DNA of 64,000 nucleotides from Notamacropus eugenii (lineage: Eukaryota; Chordata; Mammalia; Diprotodontia; Macropodidae), in assembly GCF_028372415.1 (NCBI RefSeq), contig NC_092872.1, forward strand, positions 258,441,008 to 258,505,007, given 5' to 3'. Every line of letters begins with the position of its first letter. Position 1 is the first letter of the stretch. A program made the position numbers and the translations under genes. A model generated the notes under the pieces. It had not been told where the DNA came from. It was given only the letters and a program-made list of their open reading frames with translations, and made no database searches. This document shows positions 1 to 11,269 of the stretch, piece by piece.

Positions 1-114
1 TGTCCTGGCTGCACCATGATTCATCAAGGGGGAGAGAAAAGACACTGAAATGTCTCTTCTAGTTACCTCCCCTTTGGAAAAGGCTCTCCCTCGAGGAAGT
101 TGGGGATTTCCTCC

Positions 115-201
115 CCCCAGCCTCAGTTTCCTCATCTGTAAAATTCAGGGCTGAACCAGATGATATCTGAGATCACTTGTACCTCTACACCTGTGATTCG
201 G
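115..201 (+). repeat. CORE-SINE fragment (MIR/Ther type)
   Basis: It carries the diagnostic CTCAGTTTCCTCATCTGTAA core followed by the usual 3' part ending in GTGATTC. The tRNA-like head is missing. Confidence 0.8.
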
Positions 202-565
202 TGACTTTTACCAGTAAAATGGGACCCTATTTGCACTGCATACCAGCCAGGGTTGGGAGAGAACAGGATGAATGGTGAACCCTGACGTGCCATTTTGTTG
301 TTGGTGATGGTGGTGATGGTGGTAATGTTTTTGTCTTTTATCATCTTGGAAGCAGGGAGAGGTTGAGCAAGAGCCAACTCAACACAGCTTCCAAGGAATC
401 CAACAGCCATGTCTGATTTCCTGCAGCCCATCTTCCACCCCCTTCCCCACCTTGAGGACTGGCCCAGAAAGAGAAAGAGGAGATGGTCAGCGTCCCAGAT
501 GAAGTATTTCCAACTTAAGTCAGTAAAGATTCTTCCCCCCAAGACCTGACCCTGGTGCATATCTA

Positions 566-660
566 AAAGTCATTTCCTCTCTGAACCTCAGTTTCCTCAC
601 CTGTAAAGTGGGGATAATAATTTTCACATGATCTAGCCCTAGGGGATGTTGAAAAGCAAG
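566..660 (+). repeat. CORE-SINE fragment
   Basis: A second sense fragment with CCTCAGTTTCCTCACCTGTA and a GGGGATAATAA continuation. Confidence 0.75.
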
Positions 661-831
661 TCTTTCTTTGTTAATTTAATCAGCCATCCAAGCATCAGAG
701 AAATAGAGACTGGATGTTGAGCCTGGGCCTGAGTCTGAGTCACACTATGAACTAAATGACAGCACCTCCCACGCTGCTATGATGTTTTAACAATTATAAG
801 TCAGTGTCCACACAACTGCTCAAAGTCAAGC

Positions 832-1145
832 CTTTCACATGCTGTTATCTCCATTTTAGAGATCAGGAAACTGAGGCTCAGAGAACTACTGATGAAGGAT
901 GCAGTTGGCCTCGCAGCTGGCAGAACTTTGCCACTACTCCCTTTGTCACCTTAGGCAAGTCGCAAAACCTCAACTGGGCCTCACTTCCTTCACCTGTAGA
1001 ATGAGGAGGGGGTTGAATCAGAAGACCTCTCAGGACGCCACCAGCTCCAAAGCCAGGATTCTGTGATTTAGTCAAGGTAAGTGTCTGATCCAGATCTAGA
1101 ACCCAGATCTCCTGGTCCCAGGTTCAGTGATCTGTCTATCACATC
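832..1145. repeat. Head-to-head CORE-SINE fragments
   Basis: An antisense piece (about 832-900, GAAACTGAGGCTCAGAGAAC) is followed by a sense piece (about 935-1072) ending at CTGTGATTT and a short antisense tail to about 1145. They are separate insertions, not one element. Confidence 0.65.
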
Positions 1146-1529
1146 CTCTCTAGCAAGAAATCCTTGCTGATGGATTGATTGAGCCCTGCAAGGGGAAGGG
1201 CTGGGAGGGGGGAAGGGACGCTTAAGTGTCATCAGTGGTAAGAAAGGTGCTGGTGGGGCTGGTTCATCCTTTGTCCACTCCAACAGTGTTTTCCATTCTC
1301 GATCTGTGGGCTCCCCCAGCACCAGCAGTTAAATGAAGGAAGGAGTAAAGGAGTCCGACTCACAGCCTCCATCCCTCTGTAGACCTGACTGGCCTTGCAT
1401 GGCCCCTGATATCCCATGTCCCCAGCTGCATCCCTGACCCCAACCAGATGCCTCCCAGAGGGATCAGGTAAGAATGTGTGGGTGATCCCTCCCCTCCCCA
1501 AGAAAACCACAAGGCCAGTGAAAGAAGGA

Positions 1530-1660
1530 ACATGGGGATAGAGTCAACAGTCTGGTTCTGCCACTTCATAGCCAGGTGACCACTAGCAAGCCATTCGTCC
1601 TCTCTACACCTCAGTTTCCTGTTGGGTAAAGTGGAAATAATGATGCTTAGAGTATTTCAG
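1530..1660 (+). repeat. CORE-SINE fragment
   Basis: It contains a degenerate GACC...GCAAGCC motif and then CCTCAGTTTCCTG...AAAGTGGAAATAATGATG, as in MIR-type SINEs. Confidence 0.7.
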
Positions 1661-1779
1661 AGTTTGTTGTAAGGAACAGATAAAATAGAAGGCTGTGTAA
1701 ATGACAACAGAAATGTACAGAATGTCAGAAAAGTATTAGAAATGTACCGAATATAAAACAAATGCCATGGAAATGGAAA

Positions 1780-1975
1780 GGCCTCTTGCAGATGGCACTC
1801 TTTGAACGGAATCTTGAAAGGAAACCAAAAAGTAGAGGTAAGGAGGGAGGGCATTCCAGGCAGGGGGCACAGCTACTGTAAAAGCCCACAGTTGGGAAAT
1901 GTGGGAGAAAAAAGTCCTGTAACGCAACTCCAAACAAACACATGTTGGCCCAGAGGAGCCCTGGGACAGAGGTCC
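1780..1975 (-). repeat. L2-type LINE 3' relic
   Basis: The stretch GGGCATTCCAGGCAGGGGGC plus the adjoining text matches the antisense of the L2 3' region. No reading frame survives. Confidence 0.5.
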
Positions 1976-2219
1976 AGCACCAGTGTCACACAACTAGTAT
2001 TACAGATAAGCTTTGAACCTCAAGGTCTCTGACTCTAAATTCAGACCTCTTTTGACGGTCCATTAGGAACCTTGATACTTCCCTACCCTGAATGGGAGCT
2101 ACCATTATATTAAGGAGGTAGAACAAGGCCACAGAAGCTTTGGACTCATCTCCCATATGACAGCCCAGAAACACCATTCCCTGGAAAATGTTACAAATGA
2201 GGCATTCTAGGGACTGCTT

Positions 2220-2606
2220 TATCCAAAAGACTCTCAGAGCTGGAAGGAACCTCAGAGGTCATGTCATACAATTTCTTTTGCAGATGAGGAAACAAAGGCC
2301 TGGAGAAATGACTGGTCCAAGGTCACGCAGATGGTACTACTACTACTACTACTAATAATAATAATAATAACAATAATAATCGTTACCATTGTATCTGTCA
2401 CTCTGAGCTAGGCACTGCACTAAGTACTTTATAAATATCATCTCATTTGATCCTCCCAACAACCTTGAGAGGCACCATTTTACAGATGAGGAAACTGAGG
2501 CACATAGAGACTGAGTGACTTACCCAAGGTCACACAGTTTCTGAGGCCACATTTTAACTTAGGTCTTCCTAATGCCAAGCCAAACTCTCTATCCACTCAG
2601 CCACCT
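2220..2606 (-). repeat. Two antisense CORE-SINEs split by a microsatellite
   Basis: At 2220-2335 there is an antisense SINE (GATGAGGAAACAAAGGCCTG). A second near-complete antisense copy at 2383-2606 runs through TTTTACAGATGAGGAAACTG and CAAGGTCACACAG to the degenerate tRNA-like head TATCCACTCAGCCACCTAG. A triplet microsatellite lies between them. Confidence 0.8.
2337..2382. repeat. (TAC)n/(TAA)n microsatellite
   Basis: A run of TAC units passes into AAT units and then a CAATAATAATC remnant. Confidence 0.9.
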
Positions 2607-2774
2607 AGTAAATAGCAGAGTCAGAGTTGACGCCCAGATTCTCCTACTCTAGACCCAATACTCTTTCCACAGTACTAAATCCAAATCCCTAGGGACCAGA
2701 GAGGGAATGGACTGACCCAAGCTCCCACAGTAACTTAGTAGCTGAGCCAAAACTGGAGTCTGTGTCACATTCGG

Positions 2775-2905
2775 ATTCAGGGGTTCTTCATGCAGAGTCC
2801 ACAGTTGGGGCTCTGTGGGTAAATTTCAGGGGGCTCATGAATTTGGATGGGGGAGAAATTACCTCTTTACTTGTATAAGTCCCTTGCTGAAATGTAGCAT
2901 TTCCT
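2775..2905 (+). repeat. Unidentified old interspersed repeat
   Basis: The text GGGGGCTCATGAATTTGGAT followed by a run on AAATTACCTCTTT and TAGCATTTCCTTTGATTA is familiar from old mammalian-wide repeats, but I cannot name the family with confidence. Confidence 0.3.
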
Positions 2906-3594
2906 TTGATTACTTAGGAGGCCATCCACAGGCCCAAGGGGCCCATGATCCAGGCCAGGTTCCCCTCACACCCTGCTCTAATTAGCCTCAGCCAGAATCT
3001 TCATGGGTAACTCTGGTCCTTAGAAGGGCTGTGAATTTTAAGAGTACATCCAGGAGACAGAAGAATCTACCTGAAAGAAGGAAGGAGATAATATTCTCCT
3101 CCCAGTCAGCTCCACACTTTCTACTCCAAAAAGAGAGAAAGCAAAGACCTTGGAATTCTGCCTCCAGTCAGCTGTCAAGCCCTTGACTGAGTCAGTCCTG
3201 TCCAAAGCCTTCAAGAAAGACCTAGTCTTTGGAACAGACCTGTCTGTCTTTTCGTGTGCCAGGGCTGCAGCTAGAGGTAGGGGAAGCAGGGCCACTATTC
3301 TTGGCAGGACCAGATGACCAAAGGAGAGCCCAGCAAAGTTGGAAGGGATCTAAGAGCTGAGTATGGAGAAGGTCAGAGCTGGGAGAGCCCTCAGAACACT
3401 GACTGTTGGGACAAGGAGCCCCTTAGAACAAAGAATGTTCAGGCTGAGGAGGGCCCTTGGAACAGAAGCAGAGGCTGCATGTACAGGGCTGAGCACTGGC
3501 TTCTGAGTCAGGCAGAGGACCTGCTGCCAGGTCTACTTTTTCTGGGAAGAAAGAAGGTTTAAAGTCCAATGAATCACAATGGGGTGAAGAAAGT
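2906..3594. other. Unassigned intronic stretch
   Basis: I see no repeat signature, exon or RNA here. Short open frames on both strands resemble nothing I know. Confidence 0.5.
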
Positions 3595-4295
3595 CCAGCA
3601 ACTGAAAGACAGACAGAGAGAAGAGACAGAGAGACAGAGACAGAGAGACGGCAGAGAGCAAAGGAGAGAGGGAGAAAGGAGACAGAGAGAGAAAAAGAAG
3701 ACAGACAGAGATGGAGGAGAGATAGAGACACACAGACAGAAGAGAGAGAGAGACAAAAAAAGAGGAAGGAGAAAGAGGGGGAAGAGAGAGGACAGGAGAA
3801 GGGAGAGAGACCAAGAAATGAGAGAGACACAGACAGAGAGACAGATAGAGGAGAGAGACAGAGGAGGGAGAGGGAGAGAGAGAAAACAGAGAGAGGAGAG
3901 ACAGAGAGAAAAGAGAGGAAGGAGAAAGAGGGGAAGAGAGAACAAGAGAGAGGGAAAGAGGGGAAAGAGAGAAAGAGAGACGGAGAGAGAGAGACGGAGA
4001 GAGAGAGAGGAGAAAGAAGAGAGAAAAATAGAGGAGAGGGAGAGAGAGAAAACAGAAAGAGAGAGAGGAGAGACAGAGAGAAAAGAGAGGAAGGAGAAAG
4101 AGCGGAAGAGAGAACAGGAGAGAGGGAAAGAAGGGAAAGACAGAGAGAGTGAAAGAGAGAGAGAGAGGAAGAGAGAGGGGGAGAGAGAGAGAGGAGAAAG
4201 AGGAGAGAAAAATAGAGGAGAGGGAGAGAGGGAGAAAAAGAAGAACGGGGAAAGAGGGAGGAGAGACAGAGAGAGAGAGAAAAATGAAGAATTCA
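3595..4295 (+). repeat. 700-bp polypurine (GA-rich) tract with internal tandem structure
   Basis: The plus strand is almost purely A and G with sparse pyrimidines. Blocks repeat at a larger scale: ACAGAGAGAAAAGAGAGGAA begins at 3901 and again at 4073 (172 bp apart), and GAGAAAAATAGAGGAGAGGG begins at 4021 and 4205 (184 bp apart). A long open frame through this tract is a by-product of composition and is not a gene. Confidence 0.9.
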
Positions 4296-4459
4296 TCTTA
4301 TCTGCAAAGAAACCCTTGTTTTGTCAATGCTGTGGGCAATCTTTGACTACCAAAGTCCCTACAAAAAAGCGGGGGCCTATTCTCCCCGTGGCATGCACGT
4401 CCCCACCATGACAATAGGATTCACAGCGTATGCAACTGAGTAGGATATCGGAGGTCACG

Positions 4460-4575
4460 GAATCCTCCAGTCACAGGCTCCTAGATCTTGGGACAGGAAG
4501 GGCCAGTAGAGTTCATCAAGTCCAACCTCCTCATTTAACAGCTAAGGAAACTGAGGCCTAGAGGGAGGAGATCCC
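4460..4575 (-). repeat. CORE-SINE fragment
   Basis: It contains TCAAGTCCAACCTCCTCATT and TAAGGAAACTGAGGCC, the antisense form common across this window. Confidence 0.75.
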
Positions 4576-4839
4576 ATCTTTCTAGAATACACATGGATAT
4601 TCTAAGCCCTTTTAAGTGAATTTGAAGAGCCTCAGGCATAGGTTGAACTGGATGCCATTGAGGTACCTTCCAACTCTCAAATTCTCTCGTTTGGTAATTG
4701 ATATGCGAAAAGGTCCACTGGGATCTGCTAAAGTCCTTCTGAGGATTCACTGGGGTTGCCAAAGTACAGAGACCTAAAGCCCAAAGAGACTTTGAAGGAA
4801 ATCTAGTCTCAGCCTCTCAGTCTCACAGAGAGTAGGTGA

Positions 4840-4965
4840 TTAGCCATTTATGAGCTGTATTACCTTAGACAAGTCCCTTCCCCTGACTGAGACTCGGTTT
4901 CCTTCTCTTTAAATTGTGAAAGATGGACTAGCTGTTGTCTGAGATCCCCTTCCAGAACAAGGACA
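4840..4965 (+). repeat. CORE-SINE fragment
   Basis: A degenerate sense copy with GAGCTGTATTACCTTAGACA and CGGTTTCCTTCTCTTTAAAT. Confidence 0.6.
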
Positions 4966-5044
4966 CTTAAAAAATCATTCACATCAACGTGGAATGTCAG
5001 AAAGAGCATGGAACCTGGAGGACAGCCAGGCAGTCAAGAAGGAT

Positions 5045-5265
5045 TGTGGGAGGCACAATAGCCCTAGGGACGAAAAGAAAGGCAAAAATGAGCCCTGCTT
5101 TCAAGGACCTTACATTCTAACATGGGGGACAAGGAAAGAACTATGTACACACATGACCCATACAGGGTAAATGGGCAGTAATCACAGTTCCGAGGAAGGC
5201 ACTAGCAATAACGGGGACTGGCAAAGGCTTCTTGCAGAAGATGGGATTTTAGCTAAGACCTGAAG
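5045..5265 (-). repeat. L2/L3-type LINE relic
   Basis: The text TCAAGGACCTTACATTCTAA...GGAAGGCACTAGCAATA...GGCTTCTTGCAGAAGATGGG is the antisense of the LINE 3' region seen repeatedly here, for example at 23430-23860. Confidence 0.55.
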
Positions 5266-5274
5266 GAAGCTGAG

Positions 5275-5400
5275 TTTGCACAGAGTCAGTGTGGTCCTGT
5301 GGGGAAAGCACTGAATGTAGAGTAACAGGATCTGGGTTCAAATGCTTCAAATACTACTTAGTAGCTGGGTGAACTCCACACATCACCTCAACTCTCTCCA
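5275..5400 (+). repeat. CORE-SINE head fragment
   Basis: This copy keeps a tRNA-like head with TCTGGGTTCAAATGCTTC (B box-like) and then decays. Confidence 0.6.
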
Positions 5401-5514
5401 ATCCTGCCTCTTTGGTGCATTTATGTGACCTTGGAGCTCCTTGGGAGCAAGGATGGTTATGGCTGTGTCTCATTATACTCAGGGACCAATAACAAATATG
5501 ATAGAAAGCATCTG

Positions 5515-5640
5515 TATCAGTCAATAAACATTTATTATGCACCTACTATGTACTCGGCACAGTGCTAAGCCCTGGGGATACCAAAAAAGGCAAAACACAG
5601 TGCCTGACCTCAAGGATCTTACAATCTAATGGGAGAGACA
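5515..5640 (-). repeat. L2/L3-type LINE 3' terminus
   Basis: AATAAACATTTATTATGCAC and CACAGTGCTAAGCCCTGGGG are diagnostic of the antisense 3' end. Related copies lie at 7752, 24830 and 34545. Confidence 0.6.
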
Positions 5641-5654
5641 ACGTGCCAGCGAAT

Positions 5655-5882
5655 ACCTACAAAGCAAGCTAAGATTTGCGGAGCCCTTTGTACCTGTTAT
5701 GTCACATGATCTTCACACCCATCCTGTGAGGTTAGCCTTATTTTGTAGGGTTTAGAAAATCAAGACTGACAGCAGTTAAGTAAATGACTTGTGAGGATGG
5801 CCCAGCTCCTTCTGAAGCAAGATTCAAACTCAGGTCTTGACTCCAAGTGCAGAAATCTACACACTGAGCCATCTAGCTGCCT
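5655..5882 (-). repeat. Near full-length antisense CORE-SINE
   Basis: It runs from the 3' part (CCTTTGTACCTGTTATG) to the tRNA-like head remnant (ACTGAGCCATCTAGCTGCC). Confidence 0.75.
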
Positions 5883-6064
5883 TTACTATACTGCTTAGCA
5901 CATAGTCAGCACTTAACAAATATGTGTTGATTGGTTTTGCTGAATTATTTTCCTCCTTAAAAAAATTATTTGTTATAAGAAATAATCTTGAAGGCTCTTT
6001 ATAGCTCAGTATTGACCTTACACACCCCCTTGTGGCTTTTAAATGATTTCCTTTATGAAGTGTA

Positions 6065-6235
6065 TGTGAAGTGTATGAGATAGATATTACTCTCCCCATT
6101 TTAAGGATGAAAAAACTGAGGCTCAGCAACGTTCAGCAACTCATCCATAGTCACACAGCTTGTGAGTGTCAGAGGCAGGCCTCAAACCCAGGTGTGTTGA
6201 TGCCAAGTCCCCATCTCTTTGTACTCACTGTACCT
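6065..6235 (-). repeat. CORE-SINE fragment
   Basis: It shows GATGAAAAAACTGAGGCTCA, TAGTCACACAGCTTGTGAGT and a head region ending near CACTGTACCTCC. Confidence 0.75.
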
Positions 6236-6489
6236 CCACCCCCACTGAAGCAAAGCAACCTGAAAGGCAGGAAGATTTCTTTCAAAGGAGAAGACACTTG
6301 AGCAAAATGGAAGTCCTATGTCTGCAGTACCCGTGCTGGGGTATCTGAGAAACTGATGCTTCCCCAAGTTCCAGTTACACTCACTCACCCCCATTTCTCC
6401 AAAGACTGCAGAGTTTGTCATGAAGGACAGCAGACTGGAGCCAAGGCCTAGAGACTGGTCCTCAGAAAGATGGCAGAAGCCATCTTTAA

Positions 6490-6880
6490 GACATATCTAC
6501 TCTGTGCCCTGGCCCCAGCTGGGCCCCTCCAGCTCCTCTGTTCCCAATTCTTCCATCCCCTTTGGTGTCCCCATCCACAAGTTCTTCTAGCTCTGGCTCT
6601 CCATACCCAAGTTTACAGCTCAGTTATAGGGACCCAGGCCTCTCTCATCTTCTGATTCTTCCATAGGTGTGGGCTTTGCTTCCCCATGGAGACTGTAAAC
6701 ACCTTATTCCTCCTTTAAAATCCAGACCAATGACTGGCCACCACCTACATGAAGACTTTACTCAGACATGAAATTTCCTTCCTGGGAACTTTTATCACAC
6801 AGTGTCAGATTTGTGCCATAATTATCTCTGCCTGGGAGCTCCACAAGGATAGGATGTGTGAAGTCTTCCTCCCTGCTTGC
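6490..6880 (+). repeat. L2-type LINE 3' relic
   Basis: The order AACACCTTATTCCTCCTTTA, AATTTCCTTCCTGGGAACTT and CTGCCTGGGAGCTCCACAAG follows the L2 3' region in sense. It is heavily mutated. Confidence 0.45.
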
Positions 6881-7234
6881 CACATGGACCAACAACCATG
6901 ACCTGAAAGATTTAACCCCTTCAGGTCTGGAATTCTGGGGGTCAGTATTTAGGGCAACCTAGTTGGGTGAAAGCGTCATGTGGTCTGCCATATTGAGTCT
7001 GGATCCAGCCATGCTAACTTGACTCCTTCTAGAGCCACCTTCTCCTCAGCCCCCTTGCCAATGCAGATGTATTCTCTTTTCTGAAATCCGAACCAAGTCA
7101 AGACTGCCATTGACATTGGAAAGAGGGTGCGTTGAAGTGTTCTCTTATGGAACTACTTCCCAACTCTGGAACTGAGAACCAAAAGGCACTATCTGGCCAC
7201 CCCTAGTGCCCCTGTAGGTGTTGTCTCCCCATAT

Positions 7235-7395
7235 TAATTTATTAGGTGCCCATTATGTGCTAAATGCTTTACAAATATTATCTCACTTAATAATGATGAT
7301 GATGAAGATGATGATGTGCTGGTAACAGACACTGTGCTAAGAACTTTACAGTTATTACCTCATTTGATCTTCACAACAACCCTGGGAAGTAGGTG
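7235..7395 (-). repeat. CORE-SINE relic interrupted by an (ATG)n run
   Basis: Antisense SINE 3' sequence is broken by TAATGATGATGATGAAGATG at about 7289-7317 and resumes with ACTGTGCTAAGAACTTTACA and CATTTGATCTTCACAACAAC. Confidence 0.6.
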
Positions 7396-7444
7396 CTTGG
7401 GTGTCCTCCAAGTTCCATGCTCTTTCTGACATTCCACTATGACC

Positions 7445-7670
7445 CCTATAGCAATAATAGCAACCATTGTACTAGCTGACATTTACATAGCTCCTTAAGA
7501 TTTGCCAAGCATTTTATAAATATTATCTTATTTGATCCTCAGAACAACTGTAGGAGGTAGGTGCTAATATTATTCCCATTTTACAGTTGAGGAAACTGAG
7601 GTAAACAGAGATGAAGTGACTTGTCCAGTAGCATCTGGGGTCAGGGTATCCTGACTCTAAGCATCCCACT
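7445..7670 (-). repeat. Antisense CORE-SINE
   Basis: It includes CCCATTTTACAGTTGAGGAA and ACTGAGGTAAACAGAGATGA, then decays toward the head. Confidence 0.8.
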
Positions 7671-7751
7671 GTTCCTTCCCCTATAGTAGCTACCACTCCC
7701 TGAGTCCTGAGGATCTGGGAACACACCTACCAAATTCCTGTTGCTTTAATA

Positions 7752-7870
7752 GCCAGCCAGTCAATTGACATTTATTAAAAACCTACTATGTGCCAGGCAT
7801 TGTAGTAAGTGCTGAGGATACCAAAAAAAAAAAAAAGCAAAAGGAAGGTAGTCCTCTGCTCCCAAGGAGT
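7752..7870 (-). repeat. L2/L3-type LINE 3' terminus
   Basis: The motif CATTTATTAAAAACCTACTA followed by CATTGTAGTAAGTGCTGAGG and an A-run matches the copy at 5515. Confidence 0.55.
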
Positions 7871-7924
7871 TCATAAAGGTCAAGTGTCTCTAAGGAATCC
7901 CCATGAGGGATGGCAGTATTACGG

Positions 7925-8130
7925 CATGAAGGTATTGAAAGGAGCCAGCTGCGTGTTGTGTGCTTTTAAACCTCAGAAGTTGGCAAGTGCTCCTACAAAA
8001 TAAGGGCCTAATTTATTGTTTTGTTAATTGTCTAGATTTAAGAAAGTAATGGAGAAAAAAAGTTTTTTTTCAGAGAGATAGTTGTTAAAAATTTATTACC
8101 ACACCCCTGAGGCATGGCCAGCTTTCCAAC
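7925..8130 (+). repeat. Unidentified dispersed repeat, copy 1 of 3
   Basis: The core GTTTTGTTAATTGTCTAGAT followed by TTAAGAAAGTAATGG, then AGAGATAGTTGTTAAAAATT, is shared with 22715-22985 and 63185-63410. The unit is about 200-260 bp, with no coding capacity seen. I cannot name the family; a non-autonomous DNA transposon or a solitary LTR fossil are both possible. Confidence 0.6.
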
Positions 8131-8599
8131 TAAAGTTGACATGCTCAAGCACCATCAAGGTTTCCTCTGTAGGACACTGTTCCTCACCAGACAAGGTCAA
8201 AACAGGAAAAAGTGTTGACTTCACGGACCCTATTAACCTCTCATTATACTGATCATTTCATCATTCCAAGCTAAAAGAAACTTCCAGTAGCCCACTCCAA
8301 TCCCCCTTCTCCCTCCCCCACCCCCATCATCTGACTGGCTCTGATTCAACATTAGAGAGAGGAAAGGAAGAGGGTCAAAGTCTAACCTCACTCCAGTAGG
8401 GAGTGGAAGATAAAGAAGAAGATATAATTGATGGATGCTAGGGCATTAATTCAAATCAAAGTTCCCTAATACACTCAGTTCCCTCCTTTCTGCCCCACGC
8501 CACAAGAAAAGTTCTAGAATGTTTACATGAAGAATAATTCAGACAACAGACGTTGTCAGAGTTGGCAAGGCACTTAGAACATAAAACATCAGTGTGAAA

Positions 8600-9020
8600 A
8601 AAGTTTAGAGATCAACCAGTGAAGTCCAATTTCCTCATTTTTTATAAGGGAGGAAACTGAAGTTCCTCCTAGAAAGGGGGAAAATTTTCCTCACCGTAGC
8701 TAGGGAAACTGAGGCCCAGAAGAACTCATGGACTTGGTAAATCTGTCTTGTTAACTGGCAAGACAATGAGAGCAAATGCTGACCACAAAACTTATGCCAA
8801 AAGAAGAAAAAGAAGGACCCAGAAGTTGACACTACGCCATTCAAGGGGTCTACTGATTCACACAGGCATGGAAATCACCGGGTAGACCTAGAACCACAGA
8901 TCGTGTGTTCCTGAAGAGTTCTGTCTAAATTTAAATTTTGTAAACTAAGTTTCCTGTTCTGTAAAATGAGTGGGTTAGAAAAAACTAGCCTCCAAGGCTT
9001 CTTCCTGTTCTGCCACTCTG
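8600..9020. repeat. CORE-SINE fragments (antisense, then sense)
   Basis: Antisense pieces lie at about 8600-8780 (GGGAAACTGAGGCCCAGAAG). A sense tail is at about 8925-9020 (GTTTCCTGTTCTGTAAAATG). Confidence 0.65.
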
Positions 9021-9074
9021 ACAGTGAGTCATCATTTAAATAAATGACATTTAAATGGAGCTTGACAATGAAAA

Positions 9075-9760
9075 GAAGTCTGTGGTGAAGGCTTTTTTAT
9101 ATTTTTACTTGGAGATATTTTACACATTTTGCAGTTATTTTGAATGGGACTTCCCTTTCTATTAATTCCTCCTAGGTTCTATTATTGCTATGGAGAAATG
9201 CTGCTGATTTTGTGGGTTTATTTTGCATCCTCCTGTTACTGAAGCCTCTGTAGTAACTAACTTCTTTACAGATTCTCTAAATGTTTTCTATATAAAACAT
9301 CATGTCATCAACAAATAAGGATAATTTTATCTACTTTTTAACCTATATTTATGTCTTTAATTTCTTTCCCTTAATGCTACTGCTGGTATTTCTAGCACGA
9401 GGTCAAATAACAGCAGGGAAAGGTGAAAATTTTGCTTTATTCTTGTATTTACTATGAACGTTTTTATTAATTCTCTATTGCACATAGTAGTAGCTTTTGG
9501 TTTTATCAAATTAAAAAAAGATCCTCCTGTGCCTTTATTTTTTAGCATAAATGAGAACTATACTACGTCAAAGGGTTTTTCTATGTCTACTTAAATAATC
9601 ATGTAGTTTGGGATTTTTGTTTTTAATAACAATGAATAATTTTAATTGTAGGAAAATACTTTGTAAAAATGAATAATTTCTCCCTAATTTATCTGGTTTC
9701 TAACTTGTAGTTTCAAATATCGAGTTTTCTTAAAATTCTACACGTAAATATTTCTGCATC
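9075..9760 (-). repeat. L1 ORF2 relic
   Basis: The sequence is AT-rich and reads like antisense L1 ORF2 reverse-transcriptase region. The order AGCATAAATGAGAACTATAC, then CAAAGGGTTTTTCTATGTCT, then AATCATGTAGTTTGGG matches the well-known antisense string in mammalian L1s. No frame is open. Confidence 0.6.
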
Positions 9761-9819
9761 TCTATACCTATTTTTTTCAATAGAGGTTTACATAGCATAC
9801 TGTCTCCAAGAGGTGGAAA

Positions 9820-9960
9820 TTAATCATCTACCTGGGTTCTAGTCCCAAATTTGTTACTAGCTGTGTGACCTTGGTCCTCCAAGTCTTTCCTACTCTGTGG
9901 GGTTCAGTTCTTTTTTGTAAAACAAGGAGAATTCCTCTACTCCTGACATTCTACAAGACT
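9820..9960 (+). repeat. CORE-SINE fragment
   Basis: It includes TACTAGCTGTGTGACCTTGG, a diagnostic SINE string, and a degraded remainder. Confidence 0.7.
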
Positions 9961-9974
9961 GTGACCGAAATAAA

Positions 9975-10205
9975 TATTTTTTTTGTTGTTCGGTGTTTTC
10001 AGTTGTGCCTTATTCTTTGTGACCATTTGGGGTTTTCTTGGCAAACAGTAGTTTACCAATTGCTTCTCCAGCTCATTTTACAGATGACGAACTGAGATGA
10101 ACAGGGTTAAGTAACATGCCCAAAGTCATGTGTCTGAGACCAGATTTGAACTCATGAAGATGTTTTCCTGATGCCAAACCCAATGCTCTGTCCACTGCCC
10201 AAAAT
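9975..10205 (-). repeat. tRNA-headed SINE with RTE-type tail (antisense)
   Basis: The tail is GACCATTTGGGGTTTTCTTG and the body has CCAATTGCTTCTCCAGCTCA then CATTTTACAGATGACGAACT. The head is near CTCTGTCCACTGCCC. The marsupial MAR1-like name is from memory. Confidence 0.7.
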
Positions 10206-10349
10206 AAACATAGGTCAGTCCAATTATTCCAAGTGCTTGTCAATGTCCACCTAGAAAAATTATCTTTGTTTTTCTTTCTGGCTGGTTCAATCTATCACTA
10301 AACCATAAGCCTTATATGCAAGGCTAAGTACTGATTCTCCAGGTATTCC

Positions 10350-10535
10350 AACTCCCCATTGCATTTACTTTGTATCTATTTTGTATCCTCTTATCTACAT
10401 ACATGTTTCTTAGAATCAACAGAGTACAAGATTCTTGAGGGCAGGGACTGTTCCATTTTTGTCTTTTATGCCCCTAACTTGTACTACAGAGTAGGACATA
10501 GTAGACATTTGACAAATATTTGTTGGAGCAAACCC
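10350..10535 (+). repeat. L2-type LINE 3' end
   Basis: The text AAGATTCTTGAGGGCAGGGA with GACATAGTAGACATTTGACA and ATATTTGTTGG is the sense L2 3' terminus. Confidence 0.7.
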
Positions 10536-10619
10536 AATTGATCGAACTGAAATGAATATAGAGACCCATATGGAAAGTCCCCAAGAACAGGAAAGTCCCC
10601 AAGAACATCAGTCACTGAG

Positions 10620-10745
10620 AGTAGCAGTAGGTTTCAGTGAAGAGCACTGCATTGAAGCTAAATCCTGGATCTATTTAAAATGGGTATGACCTTAAACAAG
10701 GTCACTCTCCTTCCTAGGACCTCAGTTTCCTCATCTGTATATCTA
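10620..10745 (+). repeat. CORE-SINE fragment
   Basis: It includes ACCTCAGTTTCCTCATCTGT and a weak tRNA-like head. Confidence 0.7.
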
Positions 10746-11269
10746 CAACCTGTGACCTCCACTGCACAATCCTGCTACAAAGCAGCCTCACCCACTACTT
10801 TTGTTCTTCCTCTTTCCAAGACATATAGCCTTGCCCTCGAACCATGATAAGCCCAACTACAGTAAACACAAGCCCAGGGGCTTGGGCTCTCCCTCCTTGT
10901 ATCTGCTACCTACTGGCGGCTTCAGGGTAGGAAAGATGCGGATCCTTAGGACTCCTTAGGACCAGTAGCTGCAGCTACTGCCTCCCCACCCTCCCAGCCC
11001 ACCTGCCCTGACTCTCAGATTGTTTTAACGGATCACAAGCTCTTTTGAGGGCAGTCCTATTCCTCCTTATAGCACAGACTCTAGCCGAGCATGCAGTGGG
11101 CACTCAGCGCCTGGTTTTTGTCCCAATTCTATTATTAACTCTCTGTGGGACTTTAAGCCCATCTCTTATGCTGGGGCTTCAATATCCTTATCGGCAAATA
11201 CCACATGATTTTTCTTTTTCCATTTGAACTTTTTCTTTTAACAGTGAGAAAACTCCTTATATCACTACA

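Noticed and set aside
3569-4411. 280-codon plus-strand open frame and a 240-codon antisense frame
   Set aside because: They are Arg/Glu/Lys and Ser/Leu repeats read from the polypurine tract; no domain, start context or splice support.
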